Source of the DNA: Xiphophorus maculatus | Taxonomy: Eukaryota > Chordata > Actinopteri > Cyprinodontiformes > Poeciliidae | Reading direction: 5' to 3' | DNA length: 64,000 nt | Assembly (NCBI RefSeq): GCF_002775205.1 | Contig: NC_036445.1 | Location: 5,476,802-5,540,801 of the forward strand | The notes under the pieces: model-generated | What the model saw: only the letters and a program-made list of their open reading frames with translations | Told to the model about the DNA's origin: nothing | Database searches by the model: none | Translations under genes and position numbers: made by a program | In this document: piece by piece, positions 1 through 13,735 of the stretch | How the letters are laid out: the number at the start of each line of letters is the position of its first letter | Position numbering within the stretch: the stretch's first letter is position 1

Positions 1-929
1 CCATCTGGTGCAAAGCCCACCTCCCATGTGCCCAAGTGCAATGGCACAGAGAGCAGAAAAATCATTCTGGACGAGCAGCTGAAGTTCCCAAGTTTCTGCT
101 GATGCCAGAGAGACATATGGCATTCATCTGCAGCTTTCAAGGAGGATCATTCTCCTAATCTTCCTTTTCTCACAGACATGTGGAATTAGAAATGTTTTTC
201 TGCCTTTTTTTAGTTGTTGGATTTTCGTCAAAGACAGCAAACACACATTTATGGTGGTCGGGTTTAATCACAGGTTTTTAGATTCCTAATAATGGAACCT
301 TCTTGTTGGTTTTTATATTTTTTACAACATAAAAATAGTCATGAGTGACCTTTAACATTAAGGTTTTATTCTGTGCTCTTTAAAACAATATTTTATTTAA
401 GTGACTTTTCCAGTTGTTTGTTTAATGCAATCAATCATCCTTATTAACAGGAAACAAAGTCACATCATGATTTAAAATAATTAATTACTGCTTAAAGTGA
501 TTACATTAAAATCCAGCACAAAAAGGCCAGAAGGTTAGAGTGTTCCCAGAACTGAAACAACTCCTTCTTATCTAATTTCAGTTAACACAGGAAGAGATAT
601 TATCAGAGTAATATTTAAGCCCCTGTAGCTGTTCTTTATCCATGTTATTTCAGTACTTTACATAGAACAGTCTGAATCTCCCTTGTAGGAAAAACAAAAC
701 TAATATTCCTGCTGCAACATTTTTCAAATACATTCAGTTTCCCTGGGGAAACAATAGCCTATCTGGACTTTTCAGCCTATAAAAAGAAACATGAAAATAG
801 AAGGGCATGTAATTTTTTTATAAAGTCATAAAAAAGAACAGCTTCTTGATGTGTTTGCCTAAATATAGACTGCCCTTGAGCATACATTCTGTTCTGTTAA
901 AATACAATCATGCAGTAATCTGTATGTAT

Positions 930-1710
930 GTGTTCATACTCTTGAAGGTTCCATATTTTGTCACATGACAGACAAAATGTTCAACTGGACTATATATGAC
1001 AGACCAACACAATGTAGAGCTTCTCAGTTGCAAATCTTTTGGCAATATGTCTTTTAAAACATTTGTGAATCTAAAGAAAAAACAATTCTTCAAATAAAAT
1101 AGCTAAAAAAAAACCCAGCTTAATTTACATTGAGGATGCATTGACATGCTCCAAAAATCAGTGAGCAAAGCTGAAAATCTTAATGACCACCGTCCTCAGC
1201 CTTGACCAGATTTTAGCAGCCCATTTTGCTTTTGTGTTCCTTGTAGTTTTCTTGGGAGAAAAAAAGGGAAGAAAAGCTAAGAGCGATAAATTCCAGAAAT
1301 GCTTTCTTTTTCTTAAAGGCAGAGCTCTTATTAATATTTCCTCCAGTGTAGAGTAAAAGTGCACCTAGTTTCCACATGTTACACTTACTATCTCAGTAAC
1401 TAACCTGAGAACCTGGCGAGTTAAGGTCCCTGAATACAGTTTGTTTCACTAAAATCACACTGTAATGAAAAACACACGGACTTTCAGGCTCATTAATCCA
1501 AATCAAGCCTCCCCCCACTGCTTTTCTCTAGAGTTGACTGCAGTTGATTTAATTTAGTAGTCTCAGGGTTAAAAAATCTGAATACAAATGCATGCCACAT
1601 GATTGAGGTTTTTAATTTGTCAAAAAATTTTAGAACTTTCCTTTCTCTTTACAGTCCTGTACTAGTTGTTGGTCGATCACATAAAACCCCTATCAACTAA
1701 ACTGAAGTTT
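930..1710. mobile_element. Ends of a decayed Tc1/mariner-like element
   Basis: Bases 930-1030 (TGTTCATACTCTTGAAGG, TTTTGTCACATGACAG, GACAGACCAACACAATGTAG) resemble the left inverted repeat of the Tc1-like family seen elsewhere here. Bases 1561-1705 (GAATACAAATGCATGCCAC, then GTTGGTCGATCACATAAAA) resemble the same repeat in reverse. They may be the two ends of one relic with an unrecognisable middle. Confidence 0.45.
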
Positions 1711-3284
1711 TAAATCAGAGATGAAGCACTATCAGAATACACAGTATACAATTTGCTGCTTGAAGATTTAAGACTTTCATAAAACAACGCATTCTTATCA
1801 GTGAAAAGCCAAACTTGAAAATAAAACATGAGTTATAGCTGAAAAGATGCACCTGGTCCTATGATAAACCCCAGAAATGCCTTTAAGTCAACCTGCTGGA
1901 ATGCTCTCACAGCTATCTATATGAGCAATGCAAGTCAGCCGCCGTTATGGAACAAATCCCAAACCAAACCCCTGAGGAATTTACATCTGGTGCAGGATGA
2001 GGCTGGAATTTAGCTCAGACATGCTCTCCTCTATGGGTGCCTGGCACCATTCAGGGGGGAGAAACTCAGTTTGGTTTTAGTAAGTGGCACCCCACCCATG
2101 CCTCATTGGGGCTAAGGACACAACCGCAAGAATTACACCCTACATGAATGTTTGTCACCCAGTGTCTGCTGTAAGAACCACCGTGAACCCACTTTACCCC
2201 GACAGAGCCAGAATAGACATGGGGAGCCAGTCAAGCATTCATCTGGGAAGTCTGTAATGATAACTTTGAGCTGTATTTGGCTTCTTGTGGTGACAATGAT
2301 GCCACAGAGTGAAACAGAATGAGGAGGTCTAAGAAGAATATGCTTCTGGTGTAGGTATCTCAGAGATTGTTGTTGCCTTGTTTTTTCTTCTGTAAATCAA
2401 ACATTTTAAAGAATGTGTGGCAAGATCATCCTTACATGTACTGATGTTTACAACAAGTTTAATTTTAGAAGGATTAAAACTTAAGAAGGATTCAGATTTA
2501 GTAATTTTATAGTTTTATAGAGAATCCTTAAGCATAGTACTTTCCATATGAAACAACTGTAGAGCACATATCCAGTCCAGCTCGTCACATCCTGCAGAAA
2601 ATAAACTACAGAACCAACATGAAACATTTGGATTTCACTACTTTGTGATATGATTCACAACTGCAATTTAAGACAATTCTGTAAATTCATGACAAACGTC
2701 CTCTCAATGCAGTTCTAAAAAAGTGCACTGAGGTGCTGTATGGTGAGATCAGGCCAATGTAATTTTATTGTAGTGATTCAAATTTAGATCACACTTTAAT
2801 TCTGCTTTGAATTGACTGCAGTCAAAATCAGTTTATTATGCCTATTGGTAAAAGAGTCATCTGAAGAAGCTTTACTAATTGGATAAAGTCACAGAAAATA
2901 ACATGGAGGATGTTTTAAAACTGGAGGTCAATTTAATGTCATTCAGAGTAAATGACTGACTAAACAATTTGTTCTTTGGATGTTGTTGTCCAAAGAGGGA
3001 AATTTGCCATGTCTGAGTTTCAAAGAAGAAAATAAAGAAGCTTTTATGTCCTGAAAACAGGCCTATGTTTTATTAACTGATCAATAAGTATAGCTGAGCA
3101 TCACTAGAATATTTATTCCACACTGTCTGGTAACTTTACCAAGTTGAAGCAAAGACAAGTAAAGACAACTCCCCTAAAGCACTGAACCCTGTGGTACTTC
3201 ATAACTAACTCTGGTCCAAAACAAAGATTAATCATTAACGTTACGAAACTGTTGAGTGTTTTGATCCCAGCAGCATGTACAAGC

Positions 3285-3425
3285 TGTTAGCTGCCAGGAA
3301 AGTGGGCTTGAAAGAAGGGCAGGACAGGCCAGGATTTGAACCTGTGTTGGCCATATAGGGGACTGAGGTCTCCGTACATGGGTCACATGATTTAGCCCTG
3401 CGTCACCACCATACCCGTTGAAGCT
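3285..3425 (-). mobile_element. tRNA-derived SINE relic
   Basis: Read on the minus strand, the segment starts GGTATGGTGGTGACGCAGGG and carries a polymerase III B-box-like GGTTCAAATCC at 3342-3332, then the body sequence (GGCCTGTCCTGCCC). The same body recurs in the copy at 51960-52160. This layout is that of a widespread teleost tRNA-SINE. It is decayed and makes no product. Confidence 0.55.
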
Positions 3426-3779
3426 TTTTACATTCAATATTGTGAAGAGCTGCGTGTTAAAGGACAAGTTCAGACACAAGGGTATTATCTGAGACGATTC
3501 AAATTTCATCAGTGCGTTTTACGGTGCTGCTTTAGTGCAGTATTGAGCTCTGAAACCTGGTTGAAACTCTTCAAACAAGCCAAAAATTTTAGATGAGGAT
3601 TAAATATGGATCTTATTGATTAGTTGACTAATTTCTTACACTGGGTCCAAAAGTATAATTTGTTTTTTTCTCCATTGAAAATAAATGATTATATGTTCTG
3701 TCACAATAGTGCTTTCATTTCATACTGAAAGCAAAAATAGTAAATATCTCTGTTGTCACTTCTACTAAGTAAAGCATTC

Positions 3780-3960
3780 TTCCAGCACACAAAGAATTCA
3801 ATTTGGTCTCATGAGACCAGAGCACCCTCCTCCATGTATTCTCTGTGTCCTCTAATTGAAGGGTTGCAAATTTTCAAGCAGGGAGTTTTATAGCTTTCTT
3901 TCAACAACTACGTTGTCCATGCCATGCCACTTCACTGGCTACTTTTATAGAGCCAAGTGG
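3780..3960 (-). mobile_element. Tc1-like transposase fragment
   Basis: On the minus strand the segment matches the part of Tc1-like transposases around the WSDETKIE motif (plus strand: TTTGGTCTCATGAGACCAGA, then AGCTTTCTTTCAACAA). It is frameshifted and short. Weaker similarity may extend to about 4330. It is a non-functional relic in gene-free DNA. Confidence 0.5.
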
Positions 3961-5639
3961 CGGCATAGTGCACCACTTTGAGTTGCTCCATCATAAAAAG
4001 TCCATTAAAAGAAAAAAAATGGCAACTATCACATGAAAAAAGTTTAATATCTTTGGCAGCCATTGTAATAGAATACCTTTTCCAGTCATTATAATACATA
4101 TAAAACTTGATAATGATGTATGCGAAGAATTTCATTCATTTAAACTCTGCAGCAACTTATAATTTTAATAAGTTTCAAGTTGGAATTTTGATTTCAAAGG
4201 TGTTCGTGCAGATTTTTATAACTTGGGAAACAGAATCCAGAATGATGTTCAAATGCTCCCCAATTCAAACGTTTGGGGATTTTTTTTTATGAATTGATTT
4301 TAACCAGGTTGTTTTCAGAAGGTTCAAAGAGTTTGTCCTCTCCTCACTTTTCAATTTTTATTGGATTTCCTTAAACGTTTGCTTATATTCACTCCATTGA
4401 TTTCAGTTTATCTTTCCTAAGTTGTGATTTCCATGGGTGTACCATACTTGTCTGTAGACACGTTTCAACTGAAACAAAGTGGGAGACACATCCACCCGTC
4501 TTGTCTTAACTCATCTCCTTCATCCTGTGCTTTGATGTGAGACTTAGTGATGGCCTTCCAGAGATTAAACCAGGCTCTGAAGCTTGACTCTTTGATTGGA
4601 GAAAATATTTACAGCATGCACAAAGAGAAAGAGACATGTATTAACCACCCACGCCATAGCTCACTTTTGAGTGGGGAGGGTGAGTAAATCCAGAGGTTGT
4701 TTGTCACCACAAGATTCGAGAGGACTGAGTAGGAGGAAATGAAAGGCAGAATTTATTTAGCATTTAGGTAAATCTGGTATCTTTACAGGAATAACTGAAC
4801 ATGCAGCCTTGTGGGTTTCCTAAGACAGTGCACTACGGCAGAGTTTCCTGTAAATGATTCAGCAGGCAGACGCCCACAGAACTCATGCCAAATGCTTGTG
4901 TAGTATATGTAATTGTTAATTTTTTATTGTGAACTCATCTCTGGACTCTGATCAACAGCTGTTGGTTTAAGGATGGGCATCTCAACAACAGGATACTCTT
5001 GTAAAAGAGATTTCTAATCTCAAGGAGTTTTTATCCTGCTTAAATAAAGGATGAAGACTAGAACACCATCAGATCTTTTGCTGGAGGGTAAAAGTCTTGA
5101 TTGTTTTGTACAAGAAATAATCTCTTGAGGTAAATCTGCAGAAATATCAGATCCAGAATCAATACAACACATGACTAACTCTGGAGCACAAAAAAGATTA
5201 ATCATTAATCATTATTTTGGCAGGTATATCTGTGTATAAATCAAAATTTTGCAAATGTAGGAAGAATAAAAAGCATAATATCTCACTTTACAGCATCTCT
5301 GGTTCTCAGAAGGGTTATGTCATGACACCAAGCATCAAAATCTTGGAGAGTAAAGCTAGGGACTAATAGTAGCAGAGATCCTGCAGATGTTGGTTAGACT
5401 GAAGGGCAACAGCTGTAAGAGTTCTAACCCTGCAAAGCAGTTCTTTTCCCACACTCACGCTGTCTGTGTCCACTACTGGTTTCCATGGGATTATTTAGTG
5501 CTTCGGACACTTTTTTATTTGGATTGCAGCTGTTGGGAAATTAAACTATCATGCCTTTTGACTTGCAAATTGTGTATCATTACAACTGCACACTTAAATG
5601 TATTTTACGGGGATTCTTTTGGGATAAATCAACAATAAG

Positions 5640-6155
5640 TAATGCATAATTGTGAAGTGGAAGAAAAACGGGATTTCAAAAATTTTATATCACAAAAATA
5701 TGTAAGGCTTGGCGAGCACTTCTATTCAGCATCCTGTACTAACATATCCCTAAAAAAAATATAGTGCAAACAACTGTCTTCAGAAGTCACCTACTTAGTA
5801 AACAGATTTAATCTATCTGTACATTAATCTCAGTATAAATACAGCTGTTCTGTAAAGGCCTTGGAGGATTGTCAGGACATCAACAAAGAAATGGCGCCAT
5901 GAAGAACATTAAGGAACACAACAAAGAAGATGTTTAGGAGGAATTTGAAGCCAGGTTACGTTAAAACAAACAAAACAATATTGTGTAAAGATCCTAATAC
6001 AACTTCAAACCTACCAAGACATGGCCATCCACTTACAGGGACAGGCCTGGTAAGGAGCGTATTAATTTGTTTATGATTAACAAGAAGATGAATTGAGCTT
6101 AAGTCATGTCAATCCTGAAGGAAAGTCTTTTAGATTTAAGACTAGGGTGGAAGTT
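5640..6155 (+). mobile_element. Left half of a decayed Tc1-like transposon
   Basis: It starts in the inverted repeat (ATAATTGTGAAGTGGAAG). It then continues through the 5' leader (TTAATCTCAGTATAAATACA, GCTGTTCTGTAAAGGCC) into the transposase start (ATGAAGAACATTAAGGAACA) and a DNA-binding part (CTACCAAGACATGGCCATCC). Stops and deletions break the frame, and the right half is missing. Confidence 0.6.
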
Positions 6156-8964
6156 CATTTACCAGTCTGTTATTGAAACCAAACTTTCAAGCAGAGCTTC
6201 AATGGAGTCAATAATTCAAAACATATATATATATATATATAGGGGGGGGGGAGGTGTGCATGCGCGTGCATGAATGTGTGCTCAAACGGTCCAGTCAAAG
6301 TCAAGTCTTTCTGTCCTCCTAAATATATGACTCGATTATATTAGAATAAATTGGATTGAACAAATTTGATCTTGTAATTGCATAAGAATTGGACTTACTT
6401 GGGAAGAGAAAGACTAAAAATTTATTGTTATGTGACAGTCTTCAGGATTGCAATTTGGAAATATTTTCTCAGTTCATTTTGTTTATCAGGACTGAACAAT
6501 AAAATGTTAATAAACTGGTCTTTCTGTCAGTGAGTAAAACAATTGCAGAGAGTGACTAGCATGGAAACTATGTGACCTTCTTTCCCCCACTTTGCTCATA
6601 GTACTGAATTAATTAGTAAACAAGTTCCATCTGATAACTTAGATCAATAAAATCAGGAACCTTTTGAAATAAAGAGAATGCTTTAACCTCCCTCCTCCCC
6701 TTGTCTTCTATAAATCCAATCTTGTCAATGTCATGTCAATTAAAACACTAAAAACTGCCGTGTTAAAAATGCAATTAACTTTTTATATACGGGTTAAATT
6801 TATCTGACCAAATAGCGTTAATGCACATGTTCCATTGCTTCCATCCAGTTCCACATATTGTTTTACAAGAACTTTAACTGCCCCTTTCTTTTGTAAAAAG
6901 AAAGCAGAAAACTCTCCATTCACCCTCACACACACGCGTGCACAAGCCGAGTGTTTCGAAGTTTAAATGATGCCAGTTAAAGATAGTTCCAGTAGAAACA
7001 GTCAGTCACCACACACGCTCATATTCATAAAGCACACATGCCTCCATGTTTACCTTGAGGTGGGTTCATCTCACAGTGGGTTGAGGGATACAAGGCTCCC
7101 ATTGACAGTGTCGCTCCCCTCCCTCCAGGGACCAGATGTTCGGAATTAGCAGGCGGTTTGAAAGTCACACGCTCACTGCTGCACCATGTTGGATTTCCCA
7201 CTCTGCTCCATACGGAAGAATTTAGTGAAGGGAGCTCAGTTTTAAATTATTTTTCTTGAGTAGTCTGTAAGAAAAAAGTATGATTCTGGGGGGGGAAAAA
7301 ACCCCAACACACCTTCACAGTTCTCCGCTGTCAGCTGGCTTGGCTCGTCTCACATCTGTCTCTGTCTCACTGAGATATACGACAAGAACTGTATTTCTCA
7401 ACACCGAATAAAGCTATGTCCCAGCAAAATAAGTTTAAGCTGACCAGGCTTTTCTGCAGCACGTCAAACACACCGAAGACACAAAAAAACACATTAATGT
7501 CCCACAATGTCATCTGAAACAAGATAAAAAGCAGAAGTGTTATTTTTAGAGAGCGGGGCCAGGTCAGAGAGAGAAAGAGGGCAGCTGTGAACAATCTCAC
7601 GCCATGCAGTTTTATATGATAGCTCTGTCATGGGTTTACATGAAGATTTAAAAATGTATAACTACATCCAAGATCACAAACTGGAACAAATAGATGTTCT
7701 TAAACCTTGCAATGTAGAGTATCGAAGAAGGTGCTTACAAGCTTTCTACTGTAAATGTCCTTATAAAATAGGAGATAGAATAAGACAAAGCCAGAACCAG
7801 GCTTTCCCAAATGAAACAGAATGAATCTAAATGGATCCGAAACTTAAGTATGTGGTGCAAACACAAGGTCCAACATACGACATGGGTAGCATCCACCTAC
7901 AGTTACATTAATGTGACATATAAGTAAGTCCCCATCTGAAATGTCATTCCATAAAGCTACACGTGTTGGGATTGAGGAGAGGTTCAAATGAAGGCACACG
8001 GTCAGACTGCATTGACTGTCAAGCATTCTTTCATTTGAATCAAATATGAAAAAAAAAAAAAAAAAAACAATTACAGTTGAACCGATTGACACAGTTGTAC
8101 TGATAATAATAGGAGAAAGAAAAAAAAGACACTGTTAAAACGCATTTCCTTATTTGACACACCATATACTGCAGTTGCTATTTACTATGGTGTCGAGATA
8201 GCTGTAGCAGCTCACTGGATGTGGTTTATTCATCACAATTTCAATAATTATATATTTTTTAAATGCCCTAAACTATTCTAATATTTGCTCTTCAAAACCA
8301 GATGCAAATCAACTTTCTATTGGACATTTACGTGGGAAGCTTGAATTTATCATAAGCAAAGATGTTCATAGAAAACAACAGGCTTCATAAATGCTCACTC
8401 TCCCTTTCCTTCTTGTCTTGTTGCTCATTGATGTTGTTCTCTAAACTACATGAATGTTCTCTAAGAATATGTTTGCAGGATCTTTGGTACATCACACAAC
8501 CATCTTAAACCAGTTTAAAAGTTTTCTTTAGAAGCAGAAAGGCTACAGTGACAAGATTCAAGCTGTGACATGGATTAAAAGAGGTCTGTCATCTTATCAC
8601 TGCGTGCTACATCATCGCTTGTCAAGCTGACACCTCACAGCAGACTAAAACACCCCTAAGGCGTTCCGGTGCTTGAGAGGCTGTCATCATGTCAGACGAT
8701 GGTCCATGGCAGGAGATAGACAAGCTTTGATGTCAAAAATTAGCACAGACACCTAAAACTCACAAATGAACACACTGCATATTAAAATGTATAACGAGTC
8801 CGTAGCAGTTTGGCAATACAAGCAAGAAGCCAAAACATTTTGATGGAAAAAAAGGCATGGTGGTTGAAATGCTCTCCTGAATATGACCAGACCATAAAAT
8901 GTTGTACAAGTTACCTGTGTCTACCGCTCAGAGAAAACAAGGCATAAGAGGGGGACAGAGTATT

Positions 8965-9009
8965 ATATAAAACTGAATTCATTGATATTCAGTTTTATAT
9001 CAATGAATT
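8965..9009. repeat. Interlocked inverted repeats (A-B-A'-B')
   Basis: Arm A (8965-8978) is repeated in reverse complement at 8987-9000. Arm B (8976-8988) is repeated in reverse complement at 8997-9009. Both pairs are perfect (14 and 13 bp). The two stems cannot both form fully at once. Confidence 0.9.
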
Positions 9010-12000
9010 GATATAAAATTCATTCATTCAATTCAATATTTTTATCATTGATATTTTTATCATGTTATGTTATACACTGATAAAAAAAAATATTCTTGGA
9101 GTGTTGCCTTGATTCTTTCATGCATGTTTGGGAAATTCTTGAATCTCCTGCAGCAGCTACTCAGAGATGTCTAAACAGTTGAGTATTATTGGTGGTGATA
9201 GGTTATTCTATGTTTATCAAAAACTGATGATATGCTGGGACTTTGGGTCACAACCATCTCTCTTTAGTTTAGACAAAAAGGTCCAAAAAAAGAGAGAAAA
9301 TATCAAAAAAATTGCAGTGGTGTGGGTGAAAACATGGCACACTGATGCCCAATCTTGAGGGAATTGTTCACCGTTTCTGATTCAGAACCATAGCCTCAGA
9401 TTTAAGGGAGCTAACTCTCAATCGCAGCAGTTTCACATTAATTTACAGGCGACTTCAGTTTACCAAACATCTGCAAAAAGCAAAGCAACATCTTAACTGT
9501 GCTAGATTTAGCTTTTTAATCCCATTGCTGTTGGATGTGTACGTGACCACACCAAAGTCTCTCATTTGACACACCAGTTTTGCAGTTTCAATAAAGTCTC
9601 TTTTTGTGGTGTTGTTTCAGCTCTTTTATTGTTTTATATCTAGTTACTCTTTTTACTAGTACATACTAGGTCTGATTCAAAGAAAGTAACTTCAAAATGA
9701 ACAAAAACGAGACTGGAAAAATTTGGACACATCCAGCTGTTTCTTTTTCCCTGCGGTTGACAACAACATAAATTCATTTTCAGATCTCCTGTTTTATCGC
9801 TTGTTTCAAGACAGAGGAAAGATGTAGAGTAATTAAATAAAGATCTTTTGCAGATGTTTTCCCTCTTTGCTCCTCATGTGGGGGCCAATGTCTGTTATAG
9901 GGGCCCCTTTTGTAGATCTGACAGCTCGCCAACAAAAATGAAGTCAATTCAGTGTCTGTTACGCAAACCGTAATGCTGCTAATCTCATCTCCTCCAGACT
10001 CTTGGGGGTACTCGTTGGAAAAAAGGAAGTGCCAGGTTAGTGGCTTCGTCTCAAGTTTTAGATGCTGCCTATAGGATCATGTTCCTCAGCGGTTAAACCT
10101 TTTTGTTTTTGGAAAACGGCTTCCCCCTAGCTTCACTCTCAGGCTCTGCATGTCATTAAACTTTTTGCCACTTAGAATGTTAAAGTTTTTGGGTTTTATG
10201 TTAACCGTTGTGCGATTCTACAAAGGCATTAAAAAATACTATAGAATTGCATAACCAGCATTTTATTACATGTGGCTTTCCCATAGAGGTTGTCTCAGTA
10301 GCTGATACCTTAAATATAACAAATTTTGGTCTGGAGTGTCTAGTGAGGAGACTCCATAAACCCTCAGCTGGAAACATATTCACACTCAATATCCATAAAG
10401 CACTCACTGACAAGCTGTGTCAACTGTGAGTCCAAATCTCTTGTTCCCAATCCGCTTTTTAAGAACCTCTACCAGTAAATTACTGACAAAAAGCTGTGAC
10501 AATACTGCTACATAAGCACATCTGGAAATAAGAGGTTTCTGTTTATCCATGTCCAACTAAATAATTCGAGTTCTGTCCTTGTGAAACTGAGTATGTAATG
10601 CTCTCTGAGGTAATTACACCAGAACATTGCAAATGTCTGACGTAGTCTTCAATGAACACTTGTTTTGGACACCAGTGAAGCTGGGAAGGCCCTCAACGGC
10701 CAGCTGGTTGTGATTTCTGAGGACAAAGCGTCTTTAAAACTTTGACCTCTAAAATCTCTGGACTTTCCCCTCATTCTCCCAAGTTTGAGAGGTTGGCTGG
10801 GCGACCAAATAGAAGCAGACGAGAATTCAAGGCCAGATGTAAGAAATATTAGAATCTATATAACTGAACTTTTTAATTAGGCATTGGCAAATTAATATTG
10901 ATATTGTGCCATTATCCCATTCATAGTAGAACAAAAGGACAATCTTAAAATTTAAAGTACATTTCTTTCAGTTGTTTTAAGGCAAATGTTTTAGTTTTTA
11001 TTTTGCTACTTCAAGAAATCCAGCTAAAAAAACCCGATCTGGCTGTAAAATATACTTGCATATAAAACCGTTTGACTACTGCAAAATTAAAAAGTCTCCA
11101 TTGCTTCTCCTAGATGCTCCTAAATACTGAAATCATTGTAGGAGATTTATTTTTTGTCAAAACAAAAATATATGTTTGTCAGGGATGCTCATGATGGAGT
11201 CCATGTGTTGATTTCCTGGTCCCCAAACCTTATAATGAAAATAGTTGCCAAAAACAGTATGCACCTATGGCAAGGTAGGTGTGTGTGTGAGCGTGTGTGG
11301 GCGTGTGTGTAGGGGAATGGGGATCAGTAGCGAAACCCCATAGGGAACTACTGTTAGTTAGCAGAGGGTTTCCTGCTTGACGTTTGCTTCGTTCTGACCC
11401 AAAACTGAACTTGCCAAAGAGGAAATCTGTAGAGATGCACAAAGACTCATTCATCATGCTCTTTCTTCACATTTTAAACCTACCAATGCACCCATTGACA
11501 GTTTTCACTAAATCATCTCATCTATTTGTTTACTTCTACAGAAAGAAACATAAACAAGAACATTGTCTTTAAGGAGTTACAAAAAAAAAAAAAAACTCAA
11601 ACTGTTTTTACCTTGACCTTAAGTAAATTGTTTTTAAGCATACTGCGCCACCTAGTGGTAAATTATCAAAGTTCAGTAAGGACAAGACAAAGTTGAACGC
11701 TTCCATATCAAAGTTTATTGCTGACATGCATGTAGAGATCTGATGACGTAGAAAAATATGTTTTTTTTATACAAATGCGTTTATCTGTACAGTTAATCAG
11801 TTTTCCGTATTTAGATGCCCATATCCAACCAAGCAGCTCACAACACTTTGTGACTCCATGTTTCACATCCCTGCATTGAATTTACAGTTGGATCAGTCAG
11901 TAATATCTCAAATATGTACTGACAATTTTAACCAACACGTCTGTATTACTCACCCCGCTGGGGGAAGATGATCTGACAAAATGTTTTCTGGACTCGCCTT

Positions 12001-13224
12001 GCACGTTCTGAGTTTTACTAATTTACCTCATCGTACAAAGTATTTCCAGATTAAACATTGAGCATAGTACAATCTAAGAATCATTGGGGAGAGTAAATAA
12101 CAATTACTGATGTGTATTTGTTTCTCATGGTGATTGCATCAGACATTGCCCATAAATACCCCCTAAATGTTAGTATTCAGTGGTGGCAATGGAGTTTTCT
12201 GATGAACCTAGACTACTACAATACTGCTGAATACTCACAGAATTCACATTGAGATGGGAGAAAGCCGGCGGCTCTCTAAGTTTCATTTTAAACTCTGGAT
12301 GTGATGTCAGATGGCCAACGTGGCCCAAAGAACGAGTCGATCACCATGTGCTGAAACAGAGCTGGTAAGTCACAGGGTAGAGCTTTTGTACATAAAGTCT
12401 GACCGTCACAGTCATCATGGTACATTATTTACATACTGACCAGAGAGTGCAGCCTTGGGTTGGGGTTTAGGGGTTAATGGCAACAAAAGATTTTCACTAC
12501 AAAAACCCCTCCCGTAAATTAAGATGAGAAAATCCATTTATTATTATCATCATTTCTTTAAAAAATAGAACTATGCAAAAGTCAGTCTTAATATTAGTGT
12601 AGCTTAAGGTGACCACAAGAAAACAATTGAGTAATCCTAAGAGAAAAGGAAATGCTACTCTTTCACAAATGTGTCTGAGAAGGAAAAGGATTTGGATTGC
12701 TGAAGTGGAACCACTGTTTAAAGCTGAGAGAGCAAACAGCTGTGGGGCCTTGTTTTAAGGAGAGTTCTTGACTGTCTACAATCAATGTCTGTGATACAAG
12801 CACCAGTGGTTTGGAGAGGGAGGGTCTACACAAGTGAATAAATAAATCAACATGAAACTACAAGGAAAAATAGAGCAGTAAAAGACATTTGAAGAGACTC
12901 TATGTTCATGCAATTTGAATATAAATAGGAAAAAAAGCATCTAAAGCCATAAAGCAAGTACCAATATGCAAAGGCAAGATGCACAGTACAGATGCCTAAC
13001 AGTCACTGGTTAGTAGCATTGCCATGGTTTCAAAAATAGTTCTGTAAAAAACAGAATAATGCATCAAGCGAACCCAGAAACTGCACTTATAGACCTGTGA
13101 GTTTGTATTTTCATTTAACTACAGAATATTACAGTAATATTTATCTGCCACTGGCTAGGGCTCAGAGGGGCCCACATAGTGAGATAAGAAGAGCATGTAC
13201 AAGGTGAGTTTGGGAGAAAAAAGT

Positions 13225-13735
13225 TACACCGCCTTGCAGACGTATTAATACCCAGAATGTCCTCACATTTCATCAGGTATTTTAATGAAGTTACAATTGG
13301 GATATGTGACATACCAACACATAGTTCATAACTAAAAAGTAAAATACATGGTGTGATTTTGAAAATCACACCATGTATTTTAAGCTCCATGTTCTCTGAT
13401 GCGACTAAATAAAATTTAATGCAACCAATTGCCTTTAGAAGTCATCTAATTTGAAAATCAACCTGTGTGCAACTTAATCCCAGTACTAATAGGGTGTACT
13501 GCATTCTTTGACAGCTTTAGAAGTTTGCTAGTGAACAATGGGGAACAAATAGCACCACGAAGACCAATGAAAACAGCAGACAAACCAGAAATAAAGGATA
13601 TTTAAAGCACATCATGGCTTTAAACAATATCCCGAGAGTCCAGTACAAACAACAAAGGATTGGGTGGCAAGACTGTTGAAAGACAGGGCAACACAACAAA
13701 GGGGAGGACTAAAATTTGGGCTTTTTGGGCTGCAT
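13225..13735 (+). mobile_element. Decayed Tc1-like transposon with internal palindrome
   Basis: The end (CCTTGCAGACGTATTAATAC), the repeat region (GTGACATACCAACACATAG) and the leader (CAACCAATTGCCTTTAGAAG, AACTTAATCCCAGTACTAAT) follow the order of the family's left half. The transposase start is destroyed. Within it lies a perfect inverted repeat at 13340-13382 that the other copies lack. The insertion is probably inside the stk40 3' UTR. Confidence 0.6.
13340..13382. repeat. Perfect 43-bp palindrome
   Basis: Bases 13340-13360 and 13362-13382 are exact reverse complements around a single central G at 13361. It lies inside the Tc1 relic of the probable stk40 3' UTR. The one-base spacer rules out an ordinary pre-microRNA loop. 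Confidence 0.95.

Larger units (their letters stand above)
1..11699. other. Gene-free intergenic region
   Basis: AT-rich sequence in which I recognise no coding exon, tRNA or rRNA. It contains the Tc1 and SINE relics listed separately, a short AT run with a G tract (6220-6251), a GT-rich stretch (11279-11313) and the interlocked repeat at 8965. Short open frames here lack splice context and family resemblance. The first 102 bases are open in frame 1 to a TGA, which is not significant. Confidence 0.5.

Noticed and set aside
1-102. Open frame from the window edge to a TGA, possibly the last exon of a plus-strand gene
   Set aside because: Only 33 codons, no recognisable domain, and an open run of this length from an edge is expected often by chance.
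6220-6260. AT run followed by a G tract as a possible regulatory or quadruplex site
   Set aside because: A simple AT microsatellite plus a single G run; a quadruplex needs several G tracts.
7070-7195. GC-richer patch that might be an exon or SINE
   Set aside because: No B-box, no open frame with family resemblance, and no repeat hallmark strong enough to name.
13340-13382. Pre-microRNA interpretation of the perfect palindrome
   Set aside because: The single-base spacer is too short for a Drosha/Dicer substrate loop, and the arms match no microRNA I know.
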